This document shows positions 51,201 to 63,970 of a DNA stretch of 64,000 nt, one piece after another (position 1 is the stretch's first letter; each line of letters starts with the position of its first letter). The notes beneath the pieces were generated by a model. It was not told where the DNA came from. It did not search any database and saw nothing but the letters and a program-made list of their open reading frames with translations. A program made the translations under genes and the position numbers. The DNA is from Pyrocephalus nanus (Eukaryota; Chordata; Aves; Passeriformes; Tyrannidae), in the NCBI GenBank assembly GCA_038380795.1, contig CM076260.1:32150634-32214633 (forward strand), read 5' to 3'.

Positions 51201-54200
51201 GAAAAGAAAATAATCTTACAGCAAAAGGTTTTAAATGAAGTATTTTTGATTAACCTGTTTTCTCTTTCTCAACCCTTTTTAGCACCACTCAAATTCTGCA
51301 TAAAACTTGTTCCAGTCAGCTCAAGCCACTCTTCTCTTTGCTGTTCAGCCACCAAACTGAAGCATCGTGTATTCCCTCGGCTCTGGCTGTTTGCAAATTC
51401 CAACTTTTTATGTCAGCTTCACTTCATCAGTTCATACATTTGAAGGCCAACAGGGATCGCTAGATCCCTTAGACTGAGCTAAATATAACACAAGCAATTG
51501 TACCAGCAGTACAAGTTCAGCTAGTTAAGCTCTGTAGTTAGCCAAATAACTTGTAAAGGGCTCAAGCTTATGTCCCAGAACAGTCGTCAGTCTTGATCTG
51601 AGAATTTCATCAACTGGAGAAACATCACCGCTTTACTTGATGGCTCTCATAGTTAATCATCACTGCAATTAAAAAATTGCCTAGCTATAAGTTTGAATAC
51701 TTCTAGCTGCAAGGTCCAGCCGTTGATTCTTGTTATGCCTTTTTCCACTAGATGCAATAGCCTATTTGTGTCCAACATTTCTCTCCATTCTGCATAAAAT
51801 GTGCAGTTTTAGATCAGTCAATGCCAGAATAATACAGAAAACCTCAAAAGATGTCTCATTTGAGAGCCACTTAGGCACTAATGTTTGTATGCTTTCTGTA
51901 CTACCTAGATTCTGCAAAGTCCACTTGAGAAAAAAACTTGGGTGTACTATTCGGCATGCAGCTAGAAACATTAGTAATGACAACATAATTTTTATTTATT
52001 TATTTTATTACTTATTTTTGGCCTTGCTTTCTAAGAATATTAGGCTTTTAAAATCATATTGTTTGTCTGTCCCTTTATCCTCTCCCGTCACTTCCCAGAG
52101 AACTTGGTAACTCACTGAATAACTCCAGCCATATGTATTGGTTCAGTAGAGATCACAAAGCTTTTGTGCTCCTTTAGTTCCTTATAGAAGGCAGAGGGAG
52201 GAGAAAGATTTCTTTTCTCTTTATTCCTCTCCTGTCTTCCCTCACCCACCAGAGGATTAGCTGCTTCAGGCTATTTAATTTGAGCTGGTGCCAACAATCC
52301 AATCGGTATCTGAGTGGTTCAGAACTGGCCATATTAGATGCCTCTTTGCCATCCAGCAACTAGGAACTGTAGGAGCAATTTAAATGATGATGAGGAGAAA
52401 GGGTGGTTAGGGCATGGTGGGAGGAGGAACTGCAGGAGGCAGGGATCACAAGAGTAAATGCTGGAATTTCTGAACTGGAGCAGGTAGGTAGGGATTAGAG
52501 GGTCACAGGAGGTTTCCTGGAGGAAACCATTTTTCTTTACTTTCTGACTCAGATTGTCACAAAAAAATATTTCTGTAAAAAGTCAGTATTCTAGCATTGA
52601 ATGTGTCAGCAAACCCTGCAATATATATGTCAAGATCACAACAAAGTCTTTTTGTTATATTGTGCAGCTTCTTGTTCTGAGAGGAGCACCAGATTATTTA
52701 TATGTATAGTGTATAGTCATAAGATAAATTTTTGATGTCCACTTGGTATGCAGCATGGTCAGGATGCATTTTTAAAAAACTATTTTCTCAGCTTTAATCC
52801 TGGTTTTGTGGCTGAAAAAATAAAATTTGCATTATGCTGTCATTTTCAGAAACTATTTTTTAAGCCCGAGAGGTACCGTCGCGAATCAAAAAATCCATTT
52901 TTTTTTGTGCTCTTATTTTCTTTACTTTTTCAATATCTTTTCTCTTCTGTCAGGATCATTTTACAGGTCATAATTTTCCTTCAAAACTAAAACATGTGCA
53001 TGGAAAATAACGTTTCAGAACTAACTAATGAAGATTATAACTTTGGTGGGTTAAAATATGGGTAAAATACCTGTGGTATTTACTGGTTGGAATTCTCACA
53101 GTTTCTTGTTAAGGGTTTTCAGCAAAGGGTTAGCCAAAAAGTTATGTTAGGGTATAAATAGATGACTCCTGAGTTCCTGACAAAATCTTATATGACCTTA
53201 CTTTACTTCCAATCCAAGGCAAAGTTTTACTTCTAAAGCCCTGTCTACTGCATACATCTCATACTAAAAATGTGACTGAAGACCTTAAACCTAAAAGAGT
53301 TTCTTTACTGAGAAACTCCCCTTTTGAGGAAAGAGGACTCTTAACAACATCTTCTGCTATGTGTAAGAAAATGTAAGTATGGGAAGTGAGACCCGGACTC
53401 CTGAATTGCTGCGTTCATTTCAAGAGCAAATCTCATGCTCCAGAAAAGTATTCTTGGGGACTCTGAAAAGAGATAATTTTCAAGCAGGTTTTGGTTTTTC
53501 TCATTCTCTTTGATTCTCTAGGGCTCAAACCATTCTTACAATAAATTGTTCTTCAGTCTGATCCCTCAGAAAAACAGTGAACCCTTTAAAACTATTTTTC
53601 AAGAGAATAAGAAATAAATTTGAAAGATAAATTCAGATTTGGACCTCTACTTTTGAAGTAATACATTTCTCAATTGTCAAAACCTGTAGAGGATTCCTGC
53701 AATTTTGAAGGAAGCTTGAATAGGAAAGACACCCCTCTATCCTTAGTATTTTGCTCAACCCTATTCAGACGTGTATGTGTGAGACTTTGGAACACTAAGT
53801 TGTACAGAAGGTCAGCTGAGAAGTGTTTTAAACTGGCTTATTCCCCTTAATTAGCATTAACTTTGCTGAAAGCTGTGTCAAATTCTAGCTATTATAGACC
53901 AATCTAAATATTTTTTTTAATAGTCAATAGAAACATTTCTCTTAAATTCCTTGGTGATTGGCCTAGTCCCTGATTCAAGTACCTTCTTATTACAGAATAT
54001 CATTGGCACTGCTAACACAAAATAATGTGGTCCATGTTAATTCTCATTACCCAGCTTTCTCATCCCTTGCAATGAAGAACAAGTGGGCTAAACTTCAGTA
54101 CTGTATTTCTGAAGAGCTCCCTTTCCAACTTGAGAACAGTCAAACAATCTTGCAGTTTTAAATAATACTAAAATTATTTTTCTAAATCACTCTTTTCTAA

Positions 54201-54279
54201 GACACACTTTTTGTGGTGTGTTTAGTTTAGTCAGTACCTGGATTTCAAAAGCACTTAATTCCAGCTTCTTAGATCATTA
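48274..54279. other. Unique noncoding DNA
   Basis: No gene was recognised in 6 kb. An AT-rich A-run area lies at 49,455-49,490 and a short TG tract at 49,567-49,578. The open frames at 51,084-51,443 and 51,730-52,110 are the longest in the area (119 and 126 codons) but consist of motif-free, low-information sequence. A CpG cluster in AT-rich DNA lies at 52,864-52,885. Confidence 0.5.
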
Positions 54280-54650
54280 AAATTTACATTGAAATTCTTT
54301 GCATCGGTTGCCTTTAATTGCAGCCAAAGGAGTACTGAGGGATAATGGAGCATGGCAGAGCCAGACTACGTGACGGCTGATTAAGGAGCTTAGTTTAAAA
54401 AGGACATAAAACCTCCAATAAAACGAAGAGGAACTAAAATGTGACAGTGGATGAAGTAATACCATTAAGCAGAAAATGAGAGATCAATGAGGAAGACAGT
54501 GCTAATATTGATAACAGCAAAAACTGGACTGCAATGTAATTAGTGCCTAATTAAAGACGGGACAGAGAGTGGTCAGTTTAACACACCAATGCATAAAGTA
54601 TTTGTAAAGCAATGGCAAAACTATAGGCAACCAAATGGAAGAATTAATGG
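54280..54650. promoter_or_regulatory. Candidate conserved noncoding (enhancer-like) block
   Basis: The segment is free of repeats and stands out for its words rather than its composition. A perfect palindrome of two homeodomain-type sites, TAATTAG-TGC-CTAATTA, lies at 54,537-54,553. Nearby are further TAAT or ATTA cores (ACCATTAAGC, CTTTAATTGC) and a GCATAAAGTA word. Such clusters are typical of vertebrate developmental enhancers, but nothing here proves conservation or activity. Confidence 0.25.
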
Positions 54651-56740
54651 GAGGTGAGGACAAGATGAAATTCAGTCTAGGGTGGACTTTTAGAAACAGG
54701 AATGGAAAGCAATGACTGAAACTGAACTATGAACTGTGTGTTGCTCATGAACAATGAAACGGTGGGCTACGTATTCTCATTCGCTGTCTTTAACTGACAG
54801 TAAAAAAATGGAAGCATTTCCACAGTTAAAATAGAACCCCCCTAAAATGACATAACTGGGGAAGAATCTTGCAGTAGTGAGTGAAAGGATCCTGCTGTTT
54901 GAACCTCACTGTCAGATCTGGATAGTTTTTCTGCAGAGAAAAATGCTATTAAAAATTTTATCCTTATGAGAGACATAAACTTTCAGAGCACTTGTTAGGC
55001 AATCTATATTACTGCTAGTAATAAGGTCCAACACTTCTGGTTGGTAACAGGATTTTTTTTTTCCTTTAATTTTCATCTATAATCTAATTACAAGCAAAAA
55101 GGTTTGGATCAACTGACTGCAAGCAAATTGTTTAGTTTTGGTGGAAACAGGAGAACTAAATCGGAGGAAAGTTTAAAAAAAATAAATCTGAAAGGACTCA
55201 GCACTTAAATGCAGAAAAGGTCCAGCATTTCCCAAAGTCAAGGTTGCTTATACTACTAAGCAACTTTATCTGTCAAGGGAAGAGTTTGCAGGAGAGGGCT
55301 CCAGAGGAATAAAAGAAGATATTGAAAATAATTAGAGCACATTTAGAGGATAAGAAAGTCTATGAACTATGACAGAAGATTGTCCAAGTTGTCAAGGAAC
55401 ATAAAATGAAATCACCAAAAGATGATTCAGAGAAAGAAAAGAAGGGAAGAGGGAGAGAAGGAGGGAAGAAGAGAAGGAAAGGTACAGACTGTAGCAAGGA
55501 AACATGGATAAGTTTGTTGGAGGATGGTCAATATGGCTCTTAGAAAGCATTTCACAAATGCATCAAATTTTTAAACTAATCACAGGCAATGTGAATTCAG
55601 GTGACATTTATTCTCTGAGTAGTGACTCAAAAAGATTATTGAAGAAACTTGAGTGCTATTGGGATGACAGAAAGGATGACTACATGGAAAAGTAACCAAT
55701 TTAAAATTAAGGACTGGAACTGATGGTCAGTGCAGCAAAATGAGCAGATGCACAAAGTCATCTGGGCTATGAAAAATAACAACCTATTGGATAGTCACAG
55801 AATGGCGTTGTGATACTGACTGACTGAGAGAAATAAAATGGCAGATGGAACTCAGCAGACATGTATGCAAGATATGACGAGAAAAAAAATCCTGCCTTTT
55901 AATAGGTAGTTTTTGTAGCTGCTCTGTCGGTTACCATTTCAGAAAGAGACCCGAGAATTACAACACACTGATCTTGTCAAAGGTTCTACAGACCCTGCGA
56001 AATCCAGTGGAAGGGCAAGTCTGGCCAGTAGCAAATTACTGGCACATACAGCTCTGTGCCCTGTGAATTACAGCCTTCCCTTTTCTCATCTTTCCCTAAA
56101 CATTTTTACACAAATGTTTTACACAATACCACACATCACTTCTGGAAGCCCATCAGAATTTCCACACAAGTCCCCTGAAATATTTCCTCATGCTCATGTT
56201 TCTATTCCTTATCAGGGAAATTCTCATGGCTGTGCCCAAGCAGTTCCCTTGATGGCCATTAGTCAGTGACCAAAGAGCTCTGGTCTTCATTACTGTCGTC
56301 ATGATCACCTGTTCCTATAACAATGTACAAGAAAAAGTATCATTATATCCTTGCATTTTTTTTGTACTTTTCTCTCTACATCTGTTGGCAATTACTTTGG
56401 GAGACACGATACTGGGATAGAATGACATTTTCTTGAACCTATTATAGCTAATTTATGTAATTCTGTGGAAAATGAGGATTCATTTGGCTGAACTGACACT
56501 GAAAACCACCTCATTAGCAGCTTTCAAAGGAATCCATGCATTAAGTTAGTCTCTTAGCAGTCATGATCAATATGTTACCAGCGTGGATTTCTTCCAGAGT
56601 GGTCTGAATGCCTTAATATTCAAGACTGTTGCAATTTTGGGTGAGGAATACATTGCTATTAGTCACTTATTTAGAAAGTATACATAACTGGGACCTCGAG
56701 AAGGTAGAAGAAAACAAAAACATTTCTTTTCAAAATCCAA
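54651..56740. other. Unique or very old noncoding DNA
   Basis: No gene was recognised. The stretch 55,080-55,760 is purine-rich and contains a GA-rich tract. It may be the remains of an ancient LINE, but I cannot show a match. The open frame at 55,504-55,695 has no motif. Confidence 0.4.
55429..55482 (+). repeat. GA-rich purine tract
   Basis: About 54 bases of irregular AGAAA, GGGA and GGAA units, all purine on this strand. It is a low-complexity tract. Confidence 0.88.
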
Positions 56741-56823
56741 AATCGCAGAATCAAAGAACAGTTTGGGTTGGAATGGACCTTTAAAAGTCATCTAGTCCAA
56801 TCCCCCTGCAATGAGCAGGGAAT
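56741..56823 (-). mobile_element. CR1 LINE 3' tip
   Basis: AATCGCAGAATCAAAGAACA, GGGTTGGAATGGACCTTTAA and GTCATCTAGTCCAATCCCCC form the reverse complement of the CR1 terminus. It is a strongly 5'-truncated insertion of about 80 bases. Confidence 0.92.
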
Positions 56824-58914
56824 AGTCAGTTTAATTACAGAGGCGTGTAAAGGCCAGCTGAACAAAAGAGAGGTAATCATGCTTAATTTTCTTATTAAGC
56901 AACCAAGATGAAATCTGAAAAGAATCCCTCTTATAAATCCCTCTTACCTTATATGCAAGTGTGGTTCTTTTGACATACTATATTGTGAAGACCTCCATCC
57001 TTGCACACCCTGTAAACGCTTTGACTTCTCTCGTTGAAGTGACTACAGAATATGGGAATTTTGCTTTCTTCTTGGGCTTTTCCTGATGTTTACTTAGGAT
57101 GCAAAAGAGCTGTAAACCCGGTGTAAAGAAAAAGCCCTTTTTCTTCTAAGTACAGAATTTTTACATGTTGAATTTTAAATTTTATTTGAAGCTTATAACT
57201 TGTTGCTGAAATATCTTTGGAAAACTTCAGTAATATTTATTATTCTGTCATTTTCATATAAATTATTTCATCGTTTCAGTTCTGAACTTGTTGCTCCTTA
57301 AATTCTCCTATTCTCTAAAATTCGGTGAAAATATGTGCATTAATATTAACTGTGGATGTTGACTTTTGATTTAGAAGGCAAAACCAATGATTCACAGTAT
57401 GTAATGAAGGGTTTTGTGATAATATAAAGTATCTCTTGAATGTAAACTGTTGTCTATCATATGGAATTATTTGCTGACTACCCCTTATTGAAACCATGCT
57501 TTGGGCAACCTGTCACTGAAAATGAACTATATAATCCAAACACTGATGTTGCCCCAAAAGCCAGATCTTCCACATAAATCAGCAATAGATTGGATCTCTT
57601 TCTAAAATAAGGTGGTTTTCCTATCAAGACTGGTCAATATGAACAAAGTGTCAGCAGCAACATGATCATTACAACAATGTGAGGCACAATTCATTGAAAG
57701 CAACAAATGCTGATTGTATGCGTTAAGAAACTGGTAATTATAAAGCTGACAACAAAAACAATAGGTGGAGCTCAAAAGGATCTCAAATCAAGCTTTTCTA
57801 CTATATTACAAGAGGTTTATAGTAATGTGAAGATTCTATTTTTCAGCATAAAATATTTCATGCTTAGGCACTATTTAGGCCTTTTATTTTACCGATATAT
57901 TGTTTAAAACAATGTATATTGGAAGCAAAGGTAGGATCCAGGCAATGAATGGACATTTTTAGGGAGACAACTGTGGATTTATTCATGTCTGCTTTAGTCT
58001 CTGCTGCTCCCTAAGATCCTTCTGTGCTTTCATTCAAAGATGCTTCTGCTATTTGCACAAAGCCAAAACAAGGCTTGTACACTGTGCATACTGCAAAGAC
58101 CTGTGTCTGTGTCCATGGGTGTTCACTGCTTGTGTGGTATAAGGGAAATCTGTGCCTCTAATTTCACATATAAAACTTGCAGAAAGACACATGTAGAATA
58201 AAATAAGATATAAAAAGAATATTAAGGAGAGTGTTTCTCTCTTGTGGCTGGAGAATGAATTTTCAGGACATTTGACATTACACAACTGAGAGTCTAAGTG
58301 AAGTCTGTTTAAAGTGGGATAATACACTGAAATATTAGATTTCACAGTAAACATAGGTGCATAACATATTTGAGAGTCAGTCATCTTTAAGTTGTAATGT
58401 TAAACCAGTCAAAAGTTATCTGTAGACCTAAGGAACAGATTTTACACCTAAAAGGAGAGGAAATGTGACTAGTCCCAAGATACGTTATCTAAAGGTTATG
58501 CCAGACTCAATTCGGGACTATCTCTTGCTCTCCTGTATTCTCAGAAGTTTCTTCTTGCAAGAAGAAAGCTAGTAAAATCACAGCACAAATCTAGGATTTT
58601 CAGGCAAAATTTGTTTGTTTTCATTTACTCTCAAATCTCATAATGATAAGAACACCTTTGCTAAAACCTTTACACCTTTGCATTGCAGTCAGCTGAGGCT
58701 TGAGACTTCCATGAGTGAATTCTGACAGGTTTTTCATGGTACCTGTCCATGCGATTTATTTGTTGCAAGCTGCATTGGAAGCAGAGACCACTGCCCTCTT
58801 CACACAGCCCATTGAATTGGTTCTATATGACTTTTGCTTTCTTTGGGGTTGGAATTGGGATTGTAATTCTAAAAAAATCACATAAAACTTTATGAGGTAA
58901 AACAAAAGAATAGT
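56824..58914. other. Unique noncoding DNA
   Basis: No gene was recognised. The open frame at 58,049-58,384 (minus, 111 codons) has no motif and lies in AT-rich DNA. Confidence 0.5.
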
Positions 58915-60760
58915 ATGTTTTGTGACAACTTTATGGAACAGGTGCCAAGGGAGCCAGCTTGGAAAGATGTGCTCCTCGCTCTGCTGCTCGTCAGCAGAGT
59001 GAACCTCATGAGGCAATTGGATGTTGGTGGTTGTCTTGGCCACAGCGACCACAAAGTAACCAAGTTTAAAATCTCTGGTGGCAGGAGGAAAAGTGCCAGC
59101 AAAACCTCAACTCTGGACATAATGAAAGCAGATGTGGCTGCTCAGGGCACTGACAGCTAAGGTCTCCTAGGGAAATGTTTTTACAAGTGCTGGGGTCCAT
59201 CAGTGCTGGTCACTTTTCAAGCATCACCTCCCAAGGGCACAGGAGCAGGCAATTCCCAAATGTCAGAATTCAAGCAGGTGAGACAGAAGGCTGACTTGGC
59301 TGAGCAGGGATCTTGTCTTGGAAATAAGGCAAAAAAGGAAAGTGTATGCCCAGTGGAAGCAAGGCCAAGTGACACAGGAAGAATTCAGAGAAGCTGCTAG
59401 CTGCTGTAGGGAGAAAATTTGTGCAGCCAACTGGAGTTGAAGGTGGCCAGAAATGTGGGAGACAATAAAAAGAGTTTTTTTCAAATATATTAAAGACAAG
59501 GGCAGTATAGAAATATCAGTGACCTGATGAGGATGGTCATCTCACAAACAGGGACAGAAACAAGGTAGAGGTGTTTAACATGTTCTTTTTCTGTGTCTTC
59601 AACACAGATGACTCACCAAGGGGGTCTCAGTGTCTTGAGCTGGAGGACCATGACTGTGAGAATGATCAGTTCCCAGTCCCCCCTGAAATTTTTCAGGATC
59701 TGCTGCTCCAGGTGGATCCCTGAAAATCTATGGGGCCTGACAAGATTCATCCCAGAATCCTCAAAAACTCTCTAATGTCATCGTAAAACCGATCTCAATG
59801 ATTTTTGAGCAATCTTGAATTTATGGAGAGGTCCCAGCTAACTGGAAGCTGGCAAACGTTGTCCCAATTTTCAAGAAGGGCAAGAAGGAGAACCACAGAA
59901 ATTACAATCCTGTCAGTCTCACTTCAGTGCCTGGAAAAGTTATGGAGAAGATTATTCTGTGAGGTATTGAAAACCATCTGAAAAACAATGCAGTCTTTGG
60001 TCACAGCTGGCACAGCTTCATGAGAGGAAAGTCCTGCTTATCAAACCTGATTTTCTGTTATGAAAAGGTAACCCACCTAGTTGATCAAGGGAAGCCAGTT
60101 GATGTAATTGTTCTGGATTTCAGTAAAGCTTTTGATACTGTCTCTCAAGGAATCCTTCTGGACAAAATGTCCAGCCCACAGCTGGATAAACACATCATGT
60201 AGTGGGTGAGGAATTGGCTCATGGATCAAGCACAGAGGGTAATAGTGAATGAGGTGACATCAGAGTGGTGACCTGTCACTAGTGGGGTTCCACAAGGCTC
60301 CATCTTAGACCCTGTGCTCTTCAACATCTTCATAAATGACTTGGACACAGGACTGGAAGGGATACTAAGCAAGTTTTCAGATGACCCAAAACTGGGAGGA
60401 GCTGTTGACTCCCTCATAGGCAGGGAGGCCCTGCAGAGGGACCTTGATGAATTATAGGACTGGGCAATCACCTACCATAGGAAGTTCAACAAGGGAAAGT
60501 ACTGGATACTGCACCTGGGTTGGGGCAACCCTGAATGTTTGTGCAGACTGGGAATGAGATGCTGGAAAGCAGTGCCGGGAAAGGGACCTGGGCGTCCTGG
60601 TTGATGACAAGTTGAACATGAGTCAGCAGTGCCCTGGCAGCCAGGAGGGCCAACCATGTCCTGGGGGGCATCAGGCAAAGCATTGCCAGCCAGTTGAGGG
60701 AGTGGATTGTCCTGCTCTGCTCTGCACAGGAGTGACTTTGTCTTGAATATTGTGGCAGTT
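58915..60760 (+). pseudogene. CR1 ORF2 remnant (endonuclease and reverse transcriptase)
   Basis: CR1 ORF2 encodes an apurinic-type endonuclease that nicks DNA and a reverse transcriptase that copies the element from the nick. The endonuclease end is visible as DNFMEQVPREP at 58,924 and the catalytic-loop GHSDH at 59,038-59,052. The linker before the polymerase appears as KSMGPDKIHPRILK near 59,724, in a second frame. Polymerase blocks follow in a third frame: LDFSKAFDTV (about 60,115-60,144), GVPQGSIL (60,284-60,307) and LFNIFINDL. The catalytic motif is FSDDPK (60,374-60,391) where ADDT is usual. In-frame stops lie at 60,200, 60,269 and 60,455, and another TGA near 59,960. It cannot make an active protein. 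The open frame at 59,593-59,775 is mostly a shadow frame. Confidence 0.9.
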
Positions 60761-61225
60761 TTGGGCACTGAAATATAAGAAAGATATTACAGCATTAGAG
60801 AGTGTTCAAAGGAGGGCAATGAAGATGGTGAAGGGCCTTTAGGGGAGGTCATATGAGGAGTAGCTGAGGTCACTTGGTCTGTTCAGCCTGGAGGAGACTG
60901 AGGGGAGACCTCATTGCAGTCTACAACTTGTTCCTAAGGGAAAGAGGGGCCTGAAGTTGTGTCAGGGGAGGCTTAGGTTGGATACTAGAGAAAGGTTTTT
61001 CACTCAGAGGGTAGTTGGGAACTGGAACAGGCTCCCCAGAGAAGTGGTCAAAGCATGAAGTGTGACAGAGTTCAAGAAGTCTTTGGATTACTTAGTATTC
61101 CTATCCAGTATCCCACTCTCAGGCTGTGACTCTTGGGGAGTGATCCTGTGCAGGGGGGCTAAGGGTTGGACTCGATGATCCTTGTAGGTCCCTTCCAACT
61201 CACCATATTTTGTGATTCTGTGATT
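58915..61225 (+). mobile_element. 5'-truncated CR1 LINE, about 2.3 kb
   Basis: This is the largest mobile element in the window. It starts inside ORF2, in the C-terminal part of the endonuclease, passes through the reverse transcriptase, and ends with the CR1 3' untranslated region: GGGTTGGACTCGATGATCC, then GTAGGTCCCTTCCAACTCAC, then the tandem octamer TGTGATTCTGTGATT at 61,211-61,225. There is no poly(A), as expected for CR1. The 5' edge is placed at the first recognisable ORF2 residues (DNF, 58,924). It is clearly dead: the reading frame shifts at least twice and carries stops. No ORF1 or promoter region is present. Confidence 0.93.
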
Positions 61226-63634
61226 ATTTTTTAATAAAAATTAATTGCTACTAGGATAAGAACATTGTTTAAATTATGAATGGAGCATGAAAGAAAAAGC
61301 AGCCCAAAACTGCCACAGATTAATAATTAAAATGGCTAGTGATAAGGGAGTTTATCATTATTTTTTGAGGTTTTAGTGGGTGTCATGAAAATAATCATGA
61401 AGCTGGGTCATGCTGCCAAATGTGAGACTTTGACCTCAAAATAATTTGAGTTCCTGTTTTATTTCACAGCAGTTCATCCTCTTCTCCCACTGTTGCAGTT
61501 ATAGTTCTCAGCCCCTTGCTGCGAGACCTTTTTCACCTTGAATAGAATACAAGGCTTTTCTTCCTGCATTTAGAATACCCCTTGCATAACAAACCCACAC
61601 ACATCCCTTCTTGTTTCTTTGCACTACAGCAATAGCTTTTCCTCCTCTAAGCTTCCACCTTTATCTTTTGATCTTACCTATTATGTTTAGGGTAGAGTTC
61701 ATTAGTAGCAGTACCATACTAAGAGCCTTTAATAGACTTTTGAAGCTTCTTCAAAATGTTCACAGAAGTTTTATTCATATATTATTGTGCTGTGATTTTG
61801 GTTTTATTATATTCTGGAGAGAGAGGAGGAGAGAGTTTGGTGCATATTATGTACTTGTGATCTTTTTTTATTGAAAAGAAAAAAAAAATCTCTTCAGGAG
61901 GGATTATTAAGAGCAATAGTAATAATGACTGATCATTTAAAAAAAAAAAATATTTCACAGTTATTCCATTATTTATGTCCTGATGTAAACGCTTGGCATT
62001 AGTACACTTTCAGTTTAACAGTATGATTAATGTTGATGTTAGTAAAATCTTAACTTATAGGCAAATGTTATTAAATATTTTCCTCGAATCTGACTTGTAT
62101 ACATCAATTGCATCTCAATAAACTGCTGCTAAGTAATCTGCACCTTAAGAATAAAACCAGAGTAGAACACTTGTCTGATGTGATAGGTTTATTCCACTTT
62201 GATAAAAGACCTTCTTAGGTTGACATAATGCTCACCTATGTTTTTCTGTTCATTTTCTAATTATCAAAGCCTATGGGAATGATGCAAAACTTGGGTGCAG
62301 TAACACAAATATTTATTCAAACAATGATTCATTTCTCTACACAAATGCTTTTCTGTCATTGTCTTCTATTAAACACAGAAGACAGAAGAAAAAAATTATT
62401 AGGGCTAGCTCATGGTAATCACCTTTTACAGAACTTCCCACTCGAGTTCCTTAGGAAACCACTAATTGAAATCAATGGGGCTTTTGAAGGTATAAGGAAT
62501 TAGTCAGGAGGAGCAAGGACTTTGCAGGTTACTCTTCTAGCTTCTCTGAAATGACTCTGTTTCCTGGTAGCTCATCTGAATAATTTATTTATTGAAAGGT
62601 TTTCTGCTTCTGAAAATGTGAAGTCTATCTTGTTTTCTCTTGATGTCTTGGTTATTACTTTTTCAGTTCCTGTTGGTCTTGTTGACTGGATCCATATCTG
62701 TTATTTTTCTTAATGTTGGGAGTTTTTTTCACTTTACAGGAGTCAGATTTTATTCCCAGGAGTCTGATTTGGTTCCCAGAAGCTCCCATTTTGACTTTGT
62801 AAACACTTGAAAATCACCTTTATGCCAATTTTTATATTCCTCCAAATTTTCACCTTCTTATTTAATTTCTTTCTGCAGCTGTCTTTTGAACTAAGTTTTG
62901 GTCTCTTTCCTCAAGATAATAGTTATCTTCACTGTTCATTAGTACAGTAGTCCTTGAATCTATTCCTGTTTACTGATTGGGACTAACATCAATAAAGAAA
63001 TTGCTTCACGGAATACTTAAGCTGGACTTTTTCACCTTGAGCAGGAGCTATGCTTTTTATGCAAAGTACTGACCTATTTTATTCTGTTTTGCATTGTCAG
63101 TAAGTGCAGCAGCAATTGTTGGCCTGTCTTCTGAGGCCATTCTCCTTTCAAATCTATGCTTAGTTCTTCCACTACACATATGGCTTTTATGTGATTAATA
63201 TACAAAAGAATAGGTTTGGTTGCACATTCTGAGTGCTGCAAAGAGTACGAAATGTGCATATTTCTGACACAGAAGTCAGAGTTGGATCTTGAGTATGAAA
63301 ATTAAGAATTTTCGGAAACTCAGATCTGACTTTTTGCTTCTGTCCTCTCTCATACAGGAGTTGCGGGGTGAGGAGAGAAAGAGGAATTCTTGTTCATGGA
63401 AGGGTCTCAATTTCATTGAAGAAGGGACTGGGAGGACAGCTATAAACACAACTGCACAACTGAAGGAGTAATTGAACTGGCATGGAAAACCATGTGGATG
63501 GTAAAGCTAAAATTATTGCAAAAGGTGGCAAGCAACCACAGAGCTTGTGTAAATAGCATGTGGATCTGTAAGGAAATATTTTTCCTCCCAGAGAAGATGA
63601 GTGTCCTGTATCCTGAGAGACATATATGCCTTAT
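61226..63634. other. Unique noncoding DNA
   Basis: AT-rich sequence between the CR1 end and the terminal LTR. A or T runs occur near 61,250, 61,870 and 61,940. No gene or repeat family was recognised. The small open frames at 61,611-61,874 and 62,273-62,503 have no motif. Confidence 0.5.
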
Positions 63635-63751
63635 TGTCGTGGTTTTGCTCTGGGTCAATTTGCTTTCACACCCCCCACACAATTACTACTAGTTGAGAGA
63701 AGGTTTATGCAGACAAAAGAGAGACAGGATTTGGGGAAAATAATATAAACA

Positions 63752-63757
63752 TTTATT
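63752..63757 (-). terminator. Polyadenylation signal of the terminal LTR
   Basis: AATAAA on the minus strand, about 95 bases downstream of the TATA box and about 115 bases before the LTR end. This is the expected position for retroviral 3' processing. Confidence 0.5.
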
Positions 63758-63848
63758 ATTAACAAAATAAAAACTACTAAAGAACTATATCTACAATAAT
63801 TCTACTTAGATAAAAGTGCTATGTATTTACAGAAATAGCTCTCCCCTC

Positions 63849-63854
63849 TTTATA
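63849..63854 (-). promoter_or_regulatory. TATA box of the terminal LTR
   Basis: TATAAA on the minus strand in the context CTGGTATAAAGAGGGG. It lies upstream, in the minus-strand sense, of the AATAAA at 63,757-63,752, which supports its being the U3 promoter of this LTR. Activity is not shown. Confidence 0.5.
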
Positions 63855-63951
63855 CCAGTCCAAGGAGGAGAAGCAGTCTCATTCTCCATTCTCAGAGTTC
63901 CAGCTCTCTCTCCAGTAACTCTGCAGCATCCTCATCGCAGCTGGAATTCAT

Positions 63952-63970
63952 TCATCTCTCTCTCTCGCTC
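63952..63970 (+). repeat. Short (CT)n tract inside the LTR
   Basis: About eight CT units with one CG interruption. It is a simple repeat within the U3 part of the minus-strand LTR. Confidence 0.8.

Noticed and set aside
51084..52110. Two plus-strand frames of 119 and 126 codons close together
   Set aside because: I considered a two-exon gene, but neither has a motif, both are rich in F, L, S and K as in random AT-rich DNA, and opposite-strand frames overlap them.
54660..55760. Possible ancient LINE remains
   Set aside because: The purine-rich wording felt repeat-like, but I could not place any catalytic motif or 3' end.
59593..59775. 60-codon open frame inside the CR1
   Set aside because: It is mostly out of frame with the true ORF2 remnant, whose KSMGPDKIHPRILK block is read in another frame at 59,724.
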